From: Homalodisca vitripennis
Taxonomy: Eukaryota > Arthropoda > Insecta > Hemiptera > Cicadellidae
NCBI RefSeq assembly: GCF_021130785.1
Contig: NC_060215.1
Location: 70,377,501 to 70,441,500, forward strand
DNA length: 64,000 nucleotides
Reading direction: 5' to 3'
The first letter of the stretch is position 1. Each line of letters opens with the position of its first letter. Below are positions 45,185 through 58,631 of this stretch, piece after piece. Made by a program: the position numbers and the translations under genes. The notes below the pieces were generated by a model. The model saw nothing but the letters and a program-made list of their open reading frames with translations, ran no database searches and was not told where the DNA came from.

Positions 45185-48100
45185 ATTAGTAAATAGTTGA
45201 TTTCGAATTCATATCGTTAGTTTTTTTATTGACAACGTCTTTGTTAGTTACATGATTTTTGAATTATTTTATTTATCAACTGGGTCAGAGTTCCAGAACC
45301 GAAAATGTTGTATCCTAATGACACAATATAAATAAATCCAATAATAAAACCTCAATCCAGCTTAAAAAAAAAACTTTTTTTGATTGTTCCTTTAAAGCTT
45401 AACCAATGTCACAGTTGGATAATTTGGGTTATTTGTAATTAAAACAACATTTACAAGTACTGATTTGTCACATACTGTATATAACAAACAATTTAATATA
45501 TATTTATGTTTTTCTTGACGAAGTTATCGAATTTTGTGTGAGTCCTCCACAGTCTTATACGTAGAAGTTTTGGTTTATCATAATATTATATAATGAAATG
45601 TTTCTCGTATCAAGACATTACATAGTTATTGTAATACCTTTACGTAGAGATTAATACCTACGTATTATGTAGATATTGACATCGTATCCAAATTATTCTT
45701 TATATAAAAATGATGTTTTAAACTTTCAAATGGTTTGGTTTATTTGTCATTATTTAACACACTAATGTGATAGATTTGTGGCAGCTCTTAATACGTTCCT
45801 TGTATGAGGAGTCTAAAATGTTGTGTCTTTAAACTTTGTTAAATCTGATAATCCAAGTCTTAAAAAAAATTAAAACGCAAGTATAACAAACAAAACAATC
45901 CAATTTTGAGTAAATACGCAATAGATGTTACTTGTATCAAACTGAAGATAACTATATTGTAGGTGAAAGGTCACGTAGGTGATACAATTATATTATTTAA
46001 TGAGGGAAATTGTTTGCGAAATTTTAAGTTTTGTATTAGATAACTATATTGTACAATGTCTTTCTGTTTGATGGAAAGTTGCAACTACACTACTAAAGCT
46101 TTTAGTATAATTGCAGCTAACTTGATGTTATATACCTTCTGTACATTTTACAAACACTTTTGACTCAGGCTAGATGCAATAATACAAACTTGTCATAACA
46201 AACATTTTATAATATGTTTGATGTTTGGTGTGTACATGTAGGATTACACTTTGTAGCAAAATTTCAGAAGCCAATATTCTGAACATTTGGCGAATGCCAA
46301 CTAACACGTTTGATTTAAGTTTACTCCAGGTTTACAGACTTGCCGCGACAAAATACTTCTAAGTATACAAATTGGACACGTCTAACTTGTTATTAATTCA
46401 TGGCAAATGTATTTTGCCAGCGGCGAAAATTAAAACTTGACATTTTCCCAGCAGACCTTTGATTATTGACCAAAAATGTGGTGAAATAATAGCAAAACTT
46501 CTGAATTTTTATTGAATTTTACATACTTTGTAATAAATAAAAGGGCCATATCCCTTACTGTTTAAGTGATCACAGTTTGGAAATAGCTTGAAAGAAATGT
46601 GAGGAAGTGTATGAAATATGTACAGTAAAAGAGGGTTCAATAAAAAATATTCATAAATACAATGTTAGCGCAAACATAAACAATTTGAGTTTCCGGGTGT
46701 TAAGTTATTGGTTTTTGATTATCATTTTTAAATAGTTCACAAAAAAGGATACTACACGTTAAAGTAATATAAAATAAAAAAGTGTTATAATGTATAAAAA
46801 AACTCCCCAAGAGAATTATAATGTACAGAAAAATACTGTCAGATCGTTATTTTGAAAGTAAAGCATTGAAACAAGAAACTTGGGTGAAATAATAATTGGA
46901 TTCAGTTTCAACCTCAAAACACTAAATTTAAAATCTACTGGAAAGTATTGCAGTAGTAACAGAACCATTTATCCAGTGCCTATTGATTTTCATGGCTGTA
47001 ATTAAATATTTCAAACTTTATTGATATTGAACTAAAACAAAAAATTATAGGTAATGAACAAAACAAATTTCCTACTGTAATTTATATTATTTAACATCAA
47101 TGCCTAAAAGTTACAACTTAACTTTTAAAATTGATTTTTATTTCCTCCCATCACCTTGGAACTTGTTTCAAAAGAAGAGGAATAAAGTTTTATAAGTTCA
47201 TTTTAGAGTTTTTCCCAACCCCCTTAGCAGCTCCCATACCATTACATAGTGATATCAAGGTATTTATTTATTTCCAACTTACCTTAAATTTTCCATGAAA
47301 AATGTATGAAAAGGAATATTGATGATAAAGAAACTGTTTAAAAACAAAACATTTTATTATCATTTATACAATAGCAATTTCAAATTTACAAGTTCAAGGC
47401 TACAAGTTTACAAGTATTATTAAAAACTTATCATAAAAGATCACATCACTTACTTAGCTTGATACAGTTTCTCGAATAATACAATGTTATTGGGTCGATT
47501 AAAACAAGTTCACATTTATATAACATTTTGTATGAATATAAGTCGCTGAAAAGTAAGTTTTTCGCCATTAAAGAATGTAGAGAAATTAACGTTTCTTTGA
47601 GGTCCAGTAGTACACTAGTACTGTGTGAAACCTTGGCTGCAAATATAGTCAAAGACCAAATTACAGACAGTTTCGTAAGTATAAATACATAGAGTAAAAA
47701 AAAAAGATAATTTTGAAACTTTAATGCAAACTATTGCTATGGTAGTTAAACAAAATGTTATTCTGGAAGATTCCATGAACACCAAAATATTCTATGAACA
47801 ATATCAGAGCATCATTTTCATTGTATATCACAGTATCGAAATGCATGAAATACTAAAAATATTGAAAAGGAAATGTTAATTTTAAAATTTTAAAGCATAT
47901 ACCATTCTACTCACATAATAGTCACAAGTGATCTGTGGTATTTAAAGCCAGGCTAACTTATCGACATATCTTTGGTGAGAATTTGTCAGTTTAATCGTAA
48001 AACGGTTATAAACTGATTCTATTACTTGACTGTAAACGAAAGATGCTCTTTTCTACATTTTAATTACACGTTATTTGGAGTTATTGCTTTATTTTTATCA

Positions 48101-51100
48101 AAAGATTTTGAAATTATTCACTTATTAAGTTTCAGTTCAAATTTTGAGGGACTTCTCACGGGTGTAGGGTCAATCATGATGGCGTAGAAAGTAGTTTTTA
48201 GATTCTATGTAGATAGGCATAGTTTCATTTTTATATAACAAAATCGATAAAAAGTTATCAAATTTTACCTGGAGATTTGTACAGTAGAAGATCCACTAGA
48301 GTCCAAATGTGTCCCAGAGAAAAAAGATTATATATCCAAGACACTTAAGAATTTACATTCACAAACTTGACCCGAAAATATATGGCTTATACCAAAATTT
48401 GACAGATGCAGATACAACTGTTTTGTGCACACTGTGAATGCATGAAAATTGTTTCACTTTATATAAAAGAACATTTAGATTTCTTAAGCCTAAGGCTAGT
48501 TAAATGTTGTCATTACGTTCAAAACATAAGGATTTGTCAAATTATTATGTTTATGAACAATAACTAAGCTGAGACATTAACTGTGAAGTGTAAGCCATTA
48601 AGTGACGTAAAGAATCGGCTGTAGGACAACGACCTTGAAGTTTACCCTATAATATATGTGTTAGTCTTCAAACGCATTTAGGCATTTATTTGTGACCGAC
48701 CGTAGAATAAAGAGAGGAGTTTCATTTCAAATATATGATTAATATGCATTCAAATGCTTGAGCATCTGACTTGTAAAGCGTGTATTTTTGAATATATACA
48801 CAAATAAGTAATAAGTTAGAGAATTCCCCCCCCCCAATAATTAATAACATTATTGAAAAACTAAACGTATTCAGATGCGTAGATAATTATAAAAAGACAC
48901 AGCTTTCATAATTCTTCATGGATACAAATATGGGTGTAAACGGGTTTGAGGTTTAAGATTGCTCTTATTGGCTAAAATTCAGCTTACATGTCACATCAGA
49001 TCGATCTTATCTTTCAGATTTTCATTCTTTTTGTTATGGCTTTGCGAGTACGGTAATTACTATTTAATATCGTAATCTATAGCCAACCTGTAATCAATGG
49101 CTCCGTGGGTTTTGAAAGATATTCATTTTATACTATAAGAAGAAATCAATAAAGCACGATACATAAAGATTTGTTTCTTAACTTACTCCCAGTAAAAGTG
49201 CTTGGCCACATTTTACCAAACTTAGTAAAGTATATAAAATAATTATATAAATGCGAACAACATATACAAATTAGTATTGTTATTGTAACACATTCCATTC
49301 ATAGGCAACAAACAATTATTATGTAGTATATTGTTTTAATACTAAATAAAAGAAGTAGGATGGACGAGCGCTAAATAAAATTCCCTAAAACATTGCTTTT
49401 TAGACTTAAAGTCGGGATACTTGAGTGTTGTGTTTTAGTAAATTATTGCAAACAATAGTATTACTTAATCGAACAGTGTAAATTGTCTCTATAAACATCG
49501 TTGAACGCTATGAAATTTATTTAAGAGTAGTACATTTTATGAGACAACACGTCTGTTGGTTTAAATCTCTGTTTTAAATCAATTATTTAAAACTTGATAT
49601 TCTAGGGTACTCTAGTATGTAAGGTGCAGATCTACCATTCCTTCACTAAATATTGTAATCAGTTGTATAAGTAATATAAACTATTAAATATTTAGTGATA
49701 AAAATATTGTGTCATTGTTGGAAACATGTATTGTATTTTACAAACAGGTGGTTTCGTGTAGAACATTACCCAATAGAAAATAACGAATATAATACAAAAT
49801 CTTACAATAAACCATCACAGTAGTAACAACCTTGAAATCTTTGTGTTATTCAACAAATGGCAAAATAATTATAATAACAATCTAGAATAATCCACATATA
49901 TTTAATATTAAAACGTAAATAACGCTGGCGTTGAAACTTTTGTGCACCAATAACTGATAATATTATACTATAAATAAAGATTTGTAATTTACTAGCTAAT
50001 GTCCGTTGATTTTTCTAAAAACATACACTAAAAAGTATTGTGGTTTAAAAATACTGTTCACTATATGTTCAGTTAGTGTGCAAAATAGTGAAAGCAAGAT
50101 ATACCTAAGATATAAACGTAACGTATATTTGTACGAAACAATTTTCTTAATGTGACGGTTATTTAATTCTATGAACTATCCTGATTTATATAAGAGACAA
50201 GTAGCCTACACTCACAGATAACAGTGAGTGTGGTGAAATAAAAATTCCTTATAACATCTTTATAAAACATTCTATTCTTTAGTTTAAAAACGTGCTCGAA
50301 AACTCAACTACACATGAACTTATGCAAACACATTTATGATATGTAATTGTTATTCATAAGTTACATTCATGATATTTGTGTTCTGTGACCTGCAATTTTC
50401 ATTGCAATACAGTTCAGATATCAGAAATAAATAATTCGTAAATATATAGTAAAAACCAATATTAACATTAAAACCTTTCAAAATAATGATCGTACCATGT
50501 GAATTAGGCCATAAATGGAGGTAAAAAATGAACATCTAAGATAATTTCACTCCTAAATTAGGTTTCAAGGTAGATAGATCACTTACATAAGTACTGCAAT
50601 AACTTAAGTTAGTGTTTTCACAAAGTGTAACCACTTACATTAAATTTATACTTCCCTCCAACGATAACTTAAATTGAAAACTAACTTATAGATGGACCTT
50701 TTATTGTATTAGAAAAATCCTTCATGACTGTAAAGCTTGTATACGAGTATAATCAGTTACAAGAATGCACCTTAAGCACTTTGCTTGCACCTTATTAAAT
50801 CAGTCAGGTTTAAAAAAATATCAGCTTATTCAAGTAGGTTGTGCAAATTGTTATGAAACTAGTAACACATTTAAATACACAAAGAAAATATGAAAATGTG
50901 CTTATTATTAATAGTTTAATAAAAAAAATTAAGCAGCTCATTAAGAGCTAAATAATGAAAACGTATGGTGTTGATGACAGTCCGTCTGATACACGTGATT
51001 TATAACAATTTCGATAGTTCAATCAAACTGTTATTGTCTATATTAACCCCCGATCGGCCAATCCCTATTACCTGGATCTATCACTAGTAAGCATGGTGAG

Positions 51101-51960
51101 TTATTACAAAACAACATGTATTGAGCAAAATTATTTCTTCCTAGCCATTCCATTACTGCTCTGATGCCTCAAAATATTTTATTTTCATTTTATAGTAGTT
51201 CTCTACAGTTCATCAAAGAAGCAACAAAATTAAGTGTAAACATTAAAGCAATGTTGACTTATAACCTTTTTCCGTGCATATTTGAGTACAGAAACTGTTT
51301 TAGACGATGGATCTGAACACAGTAAAACTTCAGGTTTGGCTTCAAGAATACATACCCGAATCGAAATCTTGTATATACACTATAACATTGCAATTAAATT
51401 ATTTTGGTCTTTTTATAGAAATACAAAAGATTTATGTTACTATTTAAAAGTTGAAAATGATTCCTATACTGTATTTTTGGAAAGGGATAACATAAATTTA
51501 AAATTTAAAACAAATTAGTCTGTTCAACTCTTGAAAACTATGAAACTGAATCAAACTTAAATGACGTAAATGTCATTGGTTTAGTGAAATAGTGGGCTAT
51601 TAGATTGGTAGGTAGTCAATACAGATCTTTAAACCTTTTGTGCCTGGATATACAGTGTAGTTGTATGTCAAGACACTATTTATAGAAGTTTCTTTCTTGT
51701 ATGATCTAATATCTTGTTTGAGGCATCTGAAGCTTCCTTTGAACGCTTTACTTCACAATTTATCTAAGATGTCGAGATCAAATAAAAATAATCGAATTAT
51801 AGAATTTTAATTTACCTGCTGTTTTGCTATTTACACATAGTGAAAGTATGATGAACGTATTTACAACATGCTATAGCAAATGAAAAGATAACGTAAACAT
51901 CTAAATCAAGGAGAAAACATTGAACGTGACATTACAATGAACCGAGAGTCAGGTAACAAG
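45185..51960. other. AT-rich intergenic DNA, no gene recognised
   Basis: Nearly 7 kb with no supported exon, RNA gene or identifiable element on either strand. Small open frames at 47446-47652, 50350-50535 and 51282-51518 are unsupported. Confidence 0.45.
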
Positions 51961-52127
51961 TCCGTAACTACTGCAAACTAGTTTATTAAACTATACAAAA
52001 CAGAATATACACAACATCGTCTTCGCTTATAAACATTATCAGAAAAATACATCACATATGATTAAAATGGACCATTGATTTCAAATCACGTTTGGTAAAC
52101 GAAGTACTTGGCGTTGACGGCTCATAT
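51961..52127 (-). other. 3' UTR and polyadenylation signal
   Basis: On the minus strand AATAAA (plus TTTATT at 51982-51987) lies about 140 bp after the stop codon of the exon at 52128. This supports 52128-52551 being a true last exon. Confidence 0.6.
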
Positions 52128-52551
52128 TTAGACGTGGTCGGAGGAGTCTTCGTCAGGAGCTACCCTGATGATAGGAACCGAGGCCAATGTGACCTCGTCG
52201 TCTATGAGACTGAATCCGAGGACGCAGTCTGCCTGAGGCTCGTTCAGTTTGGGGTAAGGGTAGGGTCCTCGCAGTCTCCGGTACGCCGTCAGCCTGTGGT
52301 GACGTTTGCTGTCTACCTCACATCTGCTGAACTCTCTGAAGAGCGCGTCACTCTTCTCGTCTACCGAGTAGTCTCTCGTGTATTCCGCACTTCCACCTAA
52401 GTCTCTTCTCTTCTTGGACGTAGGTTGGCCTCCAGGTTTCCTCCGCCCGTCCCACGAGGTGCTCTCGTACAGAGAGTACGGTGGTGACCTCAGTCCCGCT
52501 ACCCCTTCGTCTAGCTCCGACTCCGCACAAGAATGCCTCTGAATCGGGCAC
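52128..52551 (-). CDS. Last coding exon of unidentified minus-strand gene
   Basis: Acceptor TTATTGTCCAG precedes 424 bp: one base completing a Gly codon, 140 codons and TAA. The translation starts CPIQRHSCAESELDEG, is rich in Ser, Arg, Asp and Pro (SWDGRRKPGGQPTSKKRRDL), contains YTRDYSVDEKSDALFREF and YRRLRGPYPYPKLNEPQ, and ends in a more hydrophobic block (CVLGFSLIDDEVTLASVPII) and PDEDSSDHV. No catalytic domain is visible. It looks like a mostly disordered cytosolic tail with conserved short motifs. The final DHV fits the class III PDZ-ligand pattern (acidic-x-hydrophobic), which is inference. G and C content is far above the flanks. I do not recognise the protein. Confidence 0.88.
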
Positions 52552-52710
52552 CTGGACAATAAAAGATTCAGAGTTAATTGTATTCTTTGATACATTTGCA
52601 ACATGTAGTTATATGATAATGCACTTTTCTGCACCGTAATGTGACTGACTACTTTTTTAGTGATTCCCCGTCTTATCTCGACGAAATTAAACAAGAAATA
52701 GGTTGGAACG

Positions 52711-55352
52711 AAAATAAACAAGAGATGCAAATAGTGGTAGTGCAGGACAAGAGTGTGATGAATACGTTTATGGATACAATATTGTCCTTACACATATATT
52801 AAATAGGAAATGCGATTTTGAAACAAACAAGAGATGACAGTAGTGGTAATGCAGGGCAATAGTGTGATGAATACCGTTTATGGATACAATATTGTCCTTA
52901 CACATATATTAAATAGGAAATGCGATTTGAAAACAAACAAGATATGCCAGTAGTGGTAATGCAGGGCAATAGTGTGATGAATACGTTTATGGATACAATA
53001 TTGTCCTTACACATATATTAAATAGGAAATGCGATTTGAAACAAACAAGAGATGCCAGTAGTGGTAATGCAGGGCAATAGTGTGATGACTACGTTTATGG
53101 ATACAATATTGTCCTTACACATATATTAAATAGGAAATGCGATTTGAAAACAAACAAGAGATGCCAGTAGTGGTAATGCAGGGCAATAGTTTTGATGAAT
53201 ACGTTTATGGATACAATATTGTCCTTACACATATATTAAAATAGGAAATGGGATTTGAAACAAACAAGAGATGCCAGTAGTGGTAATGCAGGGCAATAGT
53301 GTGATGAATACGTTTATGGATACATATTGTCCTTACACATATATTAAATAGGAAATGGGATTTGAAACAAACAAGAGATGCAGTAGTGGTAATGCAGGGC
53401 AATAGTGTGATGAATACGTTTATGGATACAATATTGTCCTTACACATATATTAAATAGGAAATGCGATTTGAAACAAACAAGAGATGCCAGTAGTGGTAA
53501 TGCAGGGCAATAGTGTGATGAATACGTTTATGGATACAATATTGTCCTTACACATATATTAAATAGGAAATGCGATTTGAAACAAACAAGAGATGCCAGT
53601 AGTGGTAATGCAGGGCAAGAGTGTGATGAATACGTTTATGGATACAATATTGTCCTTACACATATATTAAATAGGAAATGCGATTTGAAACAAACAAGAG
53701 ATGCCAGTAGTGGTAATGCAGGGCAATAGTGTGATGAATACGTTTATGGATACAGTATTGTCCTTACACATATATTAAATAGGAAATGCGATTTGAAACA
53801 AACAAGAGATGCCAGTAGTGTAATGCAGGGCAAGAGTGTGATGAATACGTTTATGGATATACAATATTGTCCTTACACATATATTAAATAGGAAATGCGA
53901 TTTGAAACAAACAAGAGATGCCAGTAGTGGTAATGCAGGGCAATAGTGTGATGAATACGTTTATGGATACAATATTGTCCTTACACATATATATTAAATA
54001 GGAAATGCGATTTGAAACAAACAAGAGATGCCAGTAGTGGTAATGCAGGGCAATAGTGTGATGAATACGTTTATGGATACAATGTTGTCCTTACACATAT
54101 ATTAAATAGGAAATGCGATTTGAAACAAACAAGAGATGCCAGTAGTGGTAATGCAGGGCAATAGTGTGATGAATACGTTCATGGATACAATATTGTCCTT
54201 ACACATATATTAAATAGGAAATGCGATTTGAAACAAACAAGAGATGCCAGTAGTGGTAATGCAGGGCAATAGTGTGATGAATACGTTTATGGATACAATA
54301 TTGTCCCTTACACAATATATTAAATAGGAAATGCGATTTGAATCAAACAAGAGATGCCAGTAGTGGTAATGCAGGGCAAGAGTGTGATGAATACGTTTAT
54401 GGATACAATATTGTCCTTACACATATATTAAATAGGAAATGCGATTTGAAACAAACAAGATATGCCAGTAGTGGTAATGCAGGGCAATAGTGTGATGAAT
54501 ACGTTTATGGATACAATATTGTCCTTACACATATATTAAATAGGAAATGCGATTTGAAACAAACAAGAGATGCCATAGTGGTAATGCAGGGCAATAGTGT
54601 GATGAATACGTTTATGGATACAATATTGTCCTTACACATATATTAAATAGGAAAAATGCGATTTGAAACAAACAAGAGATGCCAGTAGTGGTAATGCAGG
54701 GCAATAGTGTGATGAATACGTTCATGGATACAATATTGTCCTTACACATATATTAAATAGGAAATGCGATTTGAAACAAACAAGAGATGCCAGTAGTGGT
54801 AATGCAGGGCAATAGTGTGATGAATACGTTTATGGATACAATATTGTCCTTACACATATATTAAATAGGAAATGCGATTTGAAACAAACAAGAGATGCCA
54901 GTAGTGGTAATGCAGGGCAATCGTGTGATGAATACGTTTATGGATACAATATTGTCCTTACACATATATTAAATAGGAAATGCGATTTGAAACAAACAAG
55001 AGATGCCAGTAGTGGTAATGCAGGGCAATAGTGTGATGAATACGTTTATGGATACAATATTGTCCTTACACATATATTAAATAGGAAATGCGATTTGAAA
55101 CAAACAAGAGATGCCAGTAGTGGTAATGCAGGGCAATAGTGTGATGAATACGTTCATGGATACAATATTGTCCTTACACATATATTAAATAGGAAATGCG
55201 ATTTGAAACAAACAAGAGATGCCAGTAGTGGTAATGCAGGGCAATAGTGTGATGAATACGTTTATGGATACAATATTGTCCTTACACATATATTAAATAG
55301 GAAATGCGATTTGAAACAAACAAGAGATGCCAGTAGTGGTAATGCAGGGCAA
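52711..55352. repeat. 108-bp minisatellite array, about 24.5 copies
   Basis: The unit contains GAAACAAACAAGAGATGCCA, GTAGTGGTAATGCAGGGCAA, TAGTGTGATGAATACG, TTATGGATACAATATTGTCC, TTACACATATATTAAATAGG and AAATGCGATTT. The period is 108 bp (for example GAAAC at 53471, 53579, 53687), with 24 unit boundaries counted. Most units differ by one or two changes; the first units (52711-52850) are the most divergent. Variants repeat at five-unit spacing: AAGAGTG at about 53832 and 54379, each followed three units later by TTCATGG at about 54178 and 54721. That suggests duplication of five-unit blocks. There are no unique spacers, so it is not a CRISPR. Confidence 0.98.
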
Positions 55353-56404
55353 AAAGAGTATGATTGATTTGTTTTAGAATAAAATACAGCCTTAAAAATA
55401 CTTTCAGATACAAGTGCTGTGTGTATGAATAGACAGGAATTTGGTACAATTTGTGTGTCAGCTGAGATCTATTGCTTGAGTGATTGATCCTAAGAATGAA
55501 TGAGTGTATCATGTTATATGGAAGTATGTGCAAGTACAATGTTTTAGTATACGAATTTGGAAATGCTTCGCACTTCTACCCAAGTCTGCACTCTTATGAA
55601 TAAAGTGGTGATAAATTATTGTTAGTGGATATCAGAAATTATAATGAGTGTGCCTGTTTTGTTTTTGATATTTTCAGGTTTCCTTTTTAAATTGCATAAA
55701 AAAATTGTATGTGCAGTATATGTATAAGAAGTTACGTATAAATCTTCTTGTTAAGAATCAGAGAATAAAACTACATAATTTTGAAGTAAAAAGTTAAACA
55801 GTTTTACAGCACACACTGTATTTATTAGTTGACATTATGTATATTTATATAGTACACTTAAACTCACGCATAAAATATTTTCCTAAATCAATGATTATTG
55901 TACTCGTTCACTTGAATCGATTTTATATGGATTTTATGCTTAGATAAATTTAATTACTTCGGTCTAACAATATAAGCATAATTGATAAAAAAAGTATTAT
56001 TTGAACATTTACACAATTTTATGATTTTGACCGAATAAATGAGTTTCAAATAACTATTTATTGGACAGAATTTACTGTAGAACTACAGTTATCGAATATC
56101 TAATACTTTTAGCTAAACCAGAGGTGGTTGGGTAATGATGGTAACGATAAGAAAATCTTGAGTAGTGGATATTAAAAAGGGAATAAGAAAAGTTTTCACA
56201 ATAGTGAATACTTAGTCTACAATACGATATGACGAATTGTTGATACGCTAAATGTTCGCAGTTTTAAATGTTGTGGGAAAAGTAAAATTTTAACTTAATT
56301 GTTAAAATATCTTAAGTATCATAACTATTATTCAGATAAACACTCAAACTGTAAGATTGTTTACTAATTTTCCCACAATCAATAGTATACATGAAAAGTA
56401 TCAA
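55353..56404. other. AT-rich intronic DNA, nothing recognised
   Basis: No repeat copy, exon or element identified between the minisatellite and the LINE 3'-end copy. Confidence 0.4.
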
Positions 56405-56408
56405 ATTA

Positions 56409-56474
56409 ATGAATGAAATAAAACTTGGCTTTATTAGAGATTGAGACTATGAATCCTCTCTTCCTCTTAACGAC
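56409..56474 (-). repeat. LINE 3'-end family, copy 3
   Basis: The plus strand reads TGAATGAAATAAAACTTGGC, TTTATTAGAG, ATTGAGACTATGAATCCTCT. It aligns with 21090-21150 (ACTTTATTAGAG, TTAGGACTATAAAGTCCTCT), same orientation. Confidence 0.5.
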
Positions 56475-56893
56475 AAATATATCAAAAAATACTCTAAACA
56501 AAGTTAAAAAAAGAGTATTTTGGTTACAAAAGTTTGTAGGAAAATGGCGCATACAAATATGGCACATATGTGTTAAATATGGCATTAATGAATCATGATT
56601 ACTAATGAGTTATTTATGAATCATGGAAGCTGTGTAAACTGATATATGTACAGTGTGGAGAATCTGAGATAACTGTGGTAAGTTTTTAAAGCCCTCGAAA
56701 GGGGGGTTTCAACGTTCTTTCAATCTGAATCGTTAAATATTAGCAACTTACTCATCATCAAAGCTAATAGTTAATACTCAGTATCATTCGCCAGATTCCC
56801 ATAGTAAATTGAACGGATAGTAATAACAACCTCATCTTTGTTTACAGTGTAAAAAGCAATCATTGTTTATGCAATGACAGAGCGCGTTTGATT

Positions 56894-57091
56894 ATGCTAA
56901 ACTTCATTGTGTTAAGTTTGATGATGATTTTCACCTTTTATTATGGTTCCAACGATAAATACGATATTGTGTTGTTAGGATATAGGTTCCCAACTCATAA
57001 TACTAACAGTATTCCCAATCCAATTAATAACATAGGTCAGCATAGTAACGCAAATCTAGATTGGTATGGAGACTATCACAATTCAATATAA
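56894..57091 (+). CDS. Possible small secreted peptide
   Basis: 65 codons from ATG. Residues 1-18 (MLNFIVLSLMMIFTFYYG) look like a signal peptide with hydrophobic core. The remainder is polar and Asn-rich (SNDKYDIVLLGYRFPTHN, ending NANLDWYGDYHNSI) with no Cys and no dibasic site. TTTGTTTACAG at 56839-56849 resembles a splice acceptor upstream, and AATAAA lies at 57171-57176 downstream. It sits in the intron of the minus-strand gene, on the opposite strand. It is AT-rich like its surroundings, so chance is a serious alternative. No family is recognised. Confidence 0.22.
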   Translation: MLNFIVLSLMMIFTFYYGSNDKYDIVLLGYRFPTHNTNSIPNPINNIGQHSNANLDWYGDYHNSI

Positions 57092-57176
57092 GAAGTAAGA
57101 AATGTTATTTAAAGAATAGTTTTTACATTGTTTAGTTAAACTCCTGGAAAAGTATACCTAATATCAGAATAAATAA

Positions 57177-58325
57177 CTATTAAATTAATAAAACTGTAAA
57201 TCTGAAATTGCTTCCTATTATAATTTTCAGGTCTGAAAATGGGGGCTATTTCAAATTTTCAAAAGAGAGATTTTATGCAAAATTTATAGGAATAGTAAGA
57301 ATGGCTTGTTTCTACATGAACGCTTTAAGACTATGTTTATTGAGTTGGTAACAAAGAACAAAAGGTTTTACTGAGCATTTAGACACAGTAATAAATTAAT
57401 CATGTACACCCCATACTGGCTGAAAACCATCCCAGGAAATTCCCCTGTGGTCTTCTGATTCCTGTACTGAAAGTGGTTATCGACGTTTATCCTGTTGTTC
57501 TAAATGCTACATTTTAATAATATATATTCGTCTTAAAACCGGGGATTTGAAACTAAAATTTGTTTATATAGTTTATTTCAAAGAGGTTTTTTATCCTAAG
57601 GTTTCAGAAAAGTTTTTCCTGAAATCACTTAATTTTCGTAATAATAAATTTTTCGTGTACAGAAATTTCATACATTTTTTCAATTCAATCAATTTCGTAG
57701 GAGAACCATTTGCCTTATTTTGCATCTTTTTAAATGCAAACCTGCCTGTAGGGCAGCGTGCCACATGATTGATTGGTTGAATGCTAGGAAACAGTCGACT
57801 AAACACGGAAAGGTGCGGAGCCTACGGCACTTGTCGTCAGCATCGCGCGTCGAGGAAGACGACCAATTGGTTTCCGATGCAGTAAATCACTGGTTTCCTG
57901 AACCACAGAGCACGTAATAGGCAGGTTGACTCCTCCAGCTTCTCTAGTTGAGGTTGTAGAAAAAGGCATAAGTGGTCCGTATAGCATACACCGTCTCCGT
58001 TATGATAATATTTAATGTTTCTATCAAAACCAAGAAGTTCAGTCTTACGTGTTTTAAACATACAGACTGTTAAAACATTATTTTAGTAGTTGTTTGTACA
58101 TTTTTAACTTTTTCAGATACTGCAAAATGTTTATTCCATGTTTACTACTGTTACAAACATAAATTTTAAGCCATTATCGAAAATGAGATAAAATCTTAGA
58201 GGACGTTTTAAGATGGCTCTTTAAAGACACACAGATGGACTAAATCTTACACGAATTCAAGTATTTGGCGCTTTTGTCTACCCTTCAGTGGACGTCGAAA
58301 AACGTCAACTTCAAGGAGAGTACTT
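57177..58325. other. Intronic DNA with a G/C-richer patch
   Basis: 57740-57960 is G/C-richer and open for 60-70 codons on both strands (plus 57720-57917; minus 57799-57987). No domain is recognised. Its texture resembles a transposon fragment, but no motif supports one. Confidence 0.25.
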
Positions 58326-58384
58326 AAAAGTATTACGTAGACATAATTTTCACAGCTAACTAAAGTAGTAATAAGAGTATTTGA
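58326..58384 (+). repeat. 59-bp direct repeat, copy 1
   Basis: AAAAGTATTACGTAGACATA followed by ATTTTCACAGCTAAC and an AAAGTAGTAATAAGAG stretch. It is 57/59 identical to 58573-58631. Confidence 0.9.
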
Positions 58385-58572
58385 GTGTTTTCGGCAACCA
58401 AAAAAAGGTAAAGGTAAATACTTGTCATTTCATTCATTTCAGTACTACATATTAAAGCAGCAAAACCAGTTTAGTAACTGTAATTACGTTCATGTTTGCA
58501 AACCACCATGTTATTATTCAGAAAAATCTCTCGAAATAACCATATTCTGCAGTAAGTGGGAAACAGAGAGTA

Positions 58573-58631
58573 AAAAGTATTACGTAGTCATAATTTTCAT
58601 AGCTAACTAAAGTAGTAATAAGAGTATTTGA
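58573..58631 (+). repeat. 59-bp direct repeat, copy 2
   Basis: Starts AAAAGTATTACGTAGTCATA. It is offset 247 bp from copy 1 and differs at two positions only. The 188 bp between are not duplicated. Confidence 0.9.

Noticed and set aside
52092..52400. 102-codon plus-strand open frame
   Set aside because: It is the shadow of the minus-strand exon 52128-52551, which has splice, polyadenylation and in-frame joining support.
53205..53447. 80-codon minus-strand frame in the minisatellite
   Set aside because: It exists only where indels remove a stop present in most units; no start, splice or signal context.
52711..55352. CRISPR-like array
   Set aside because: Whole 108-bp units repeat with no unique spacers, in a eukaryotic intron; it is a minisatellite.
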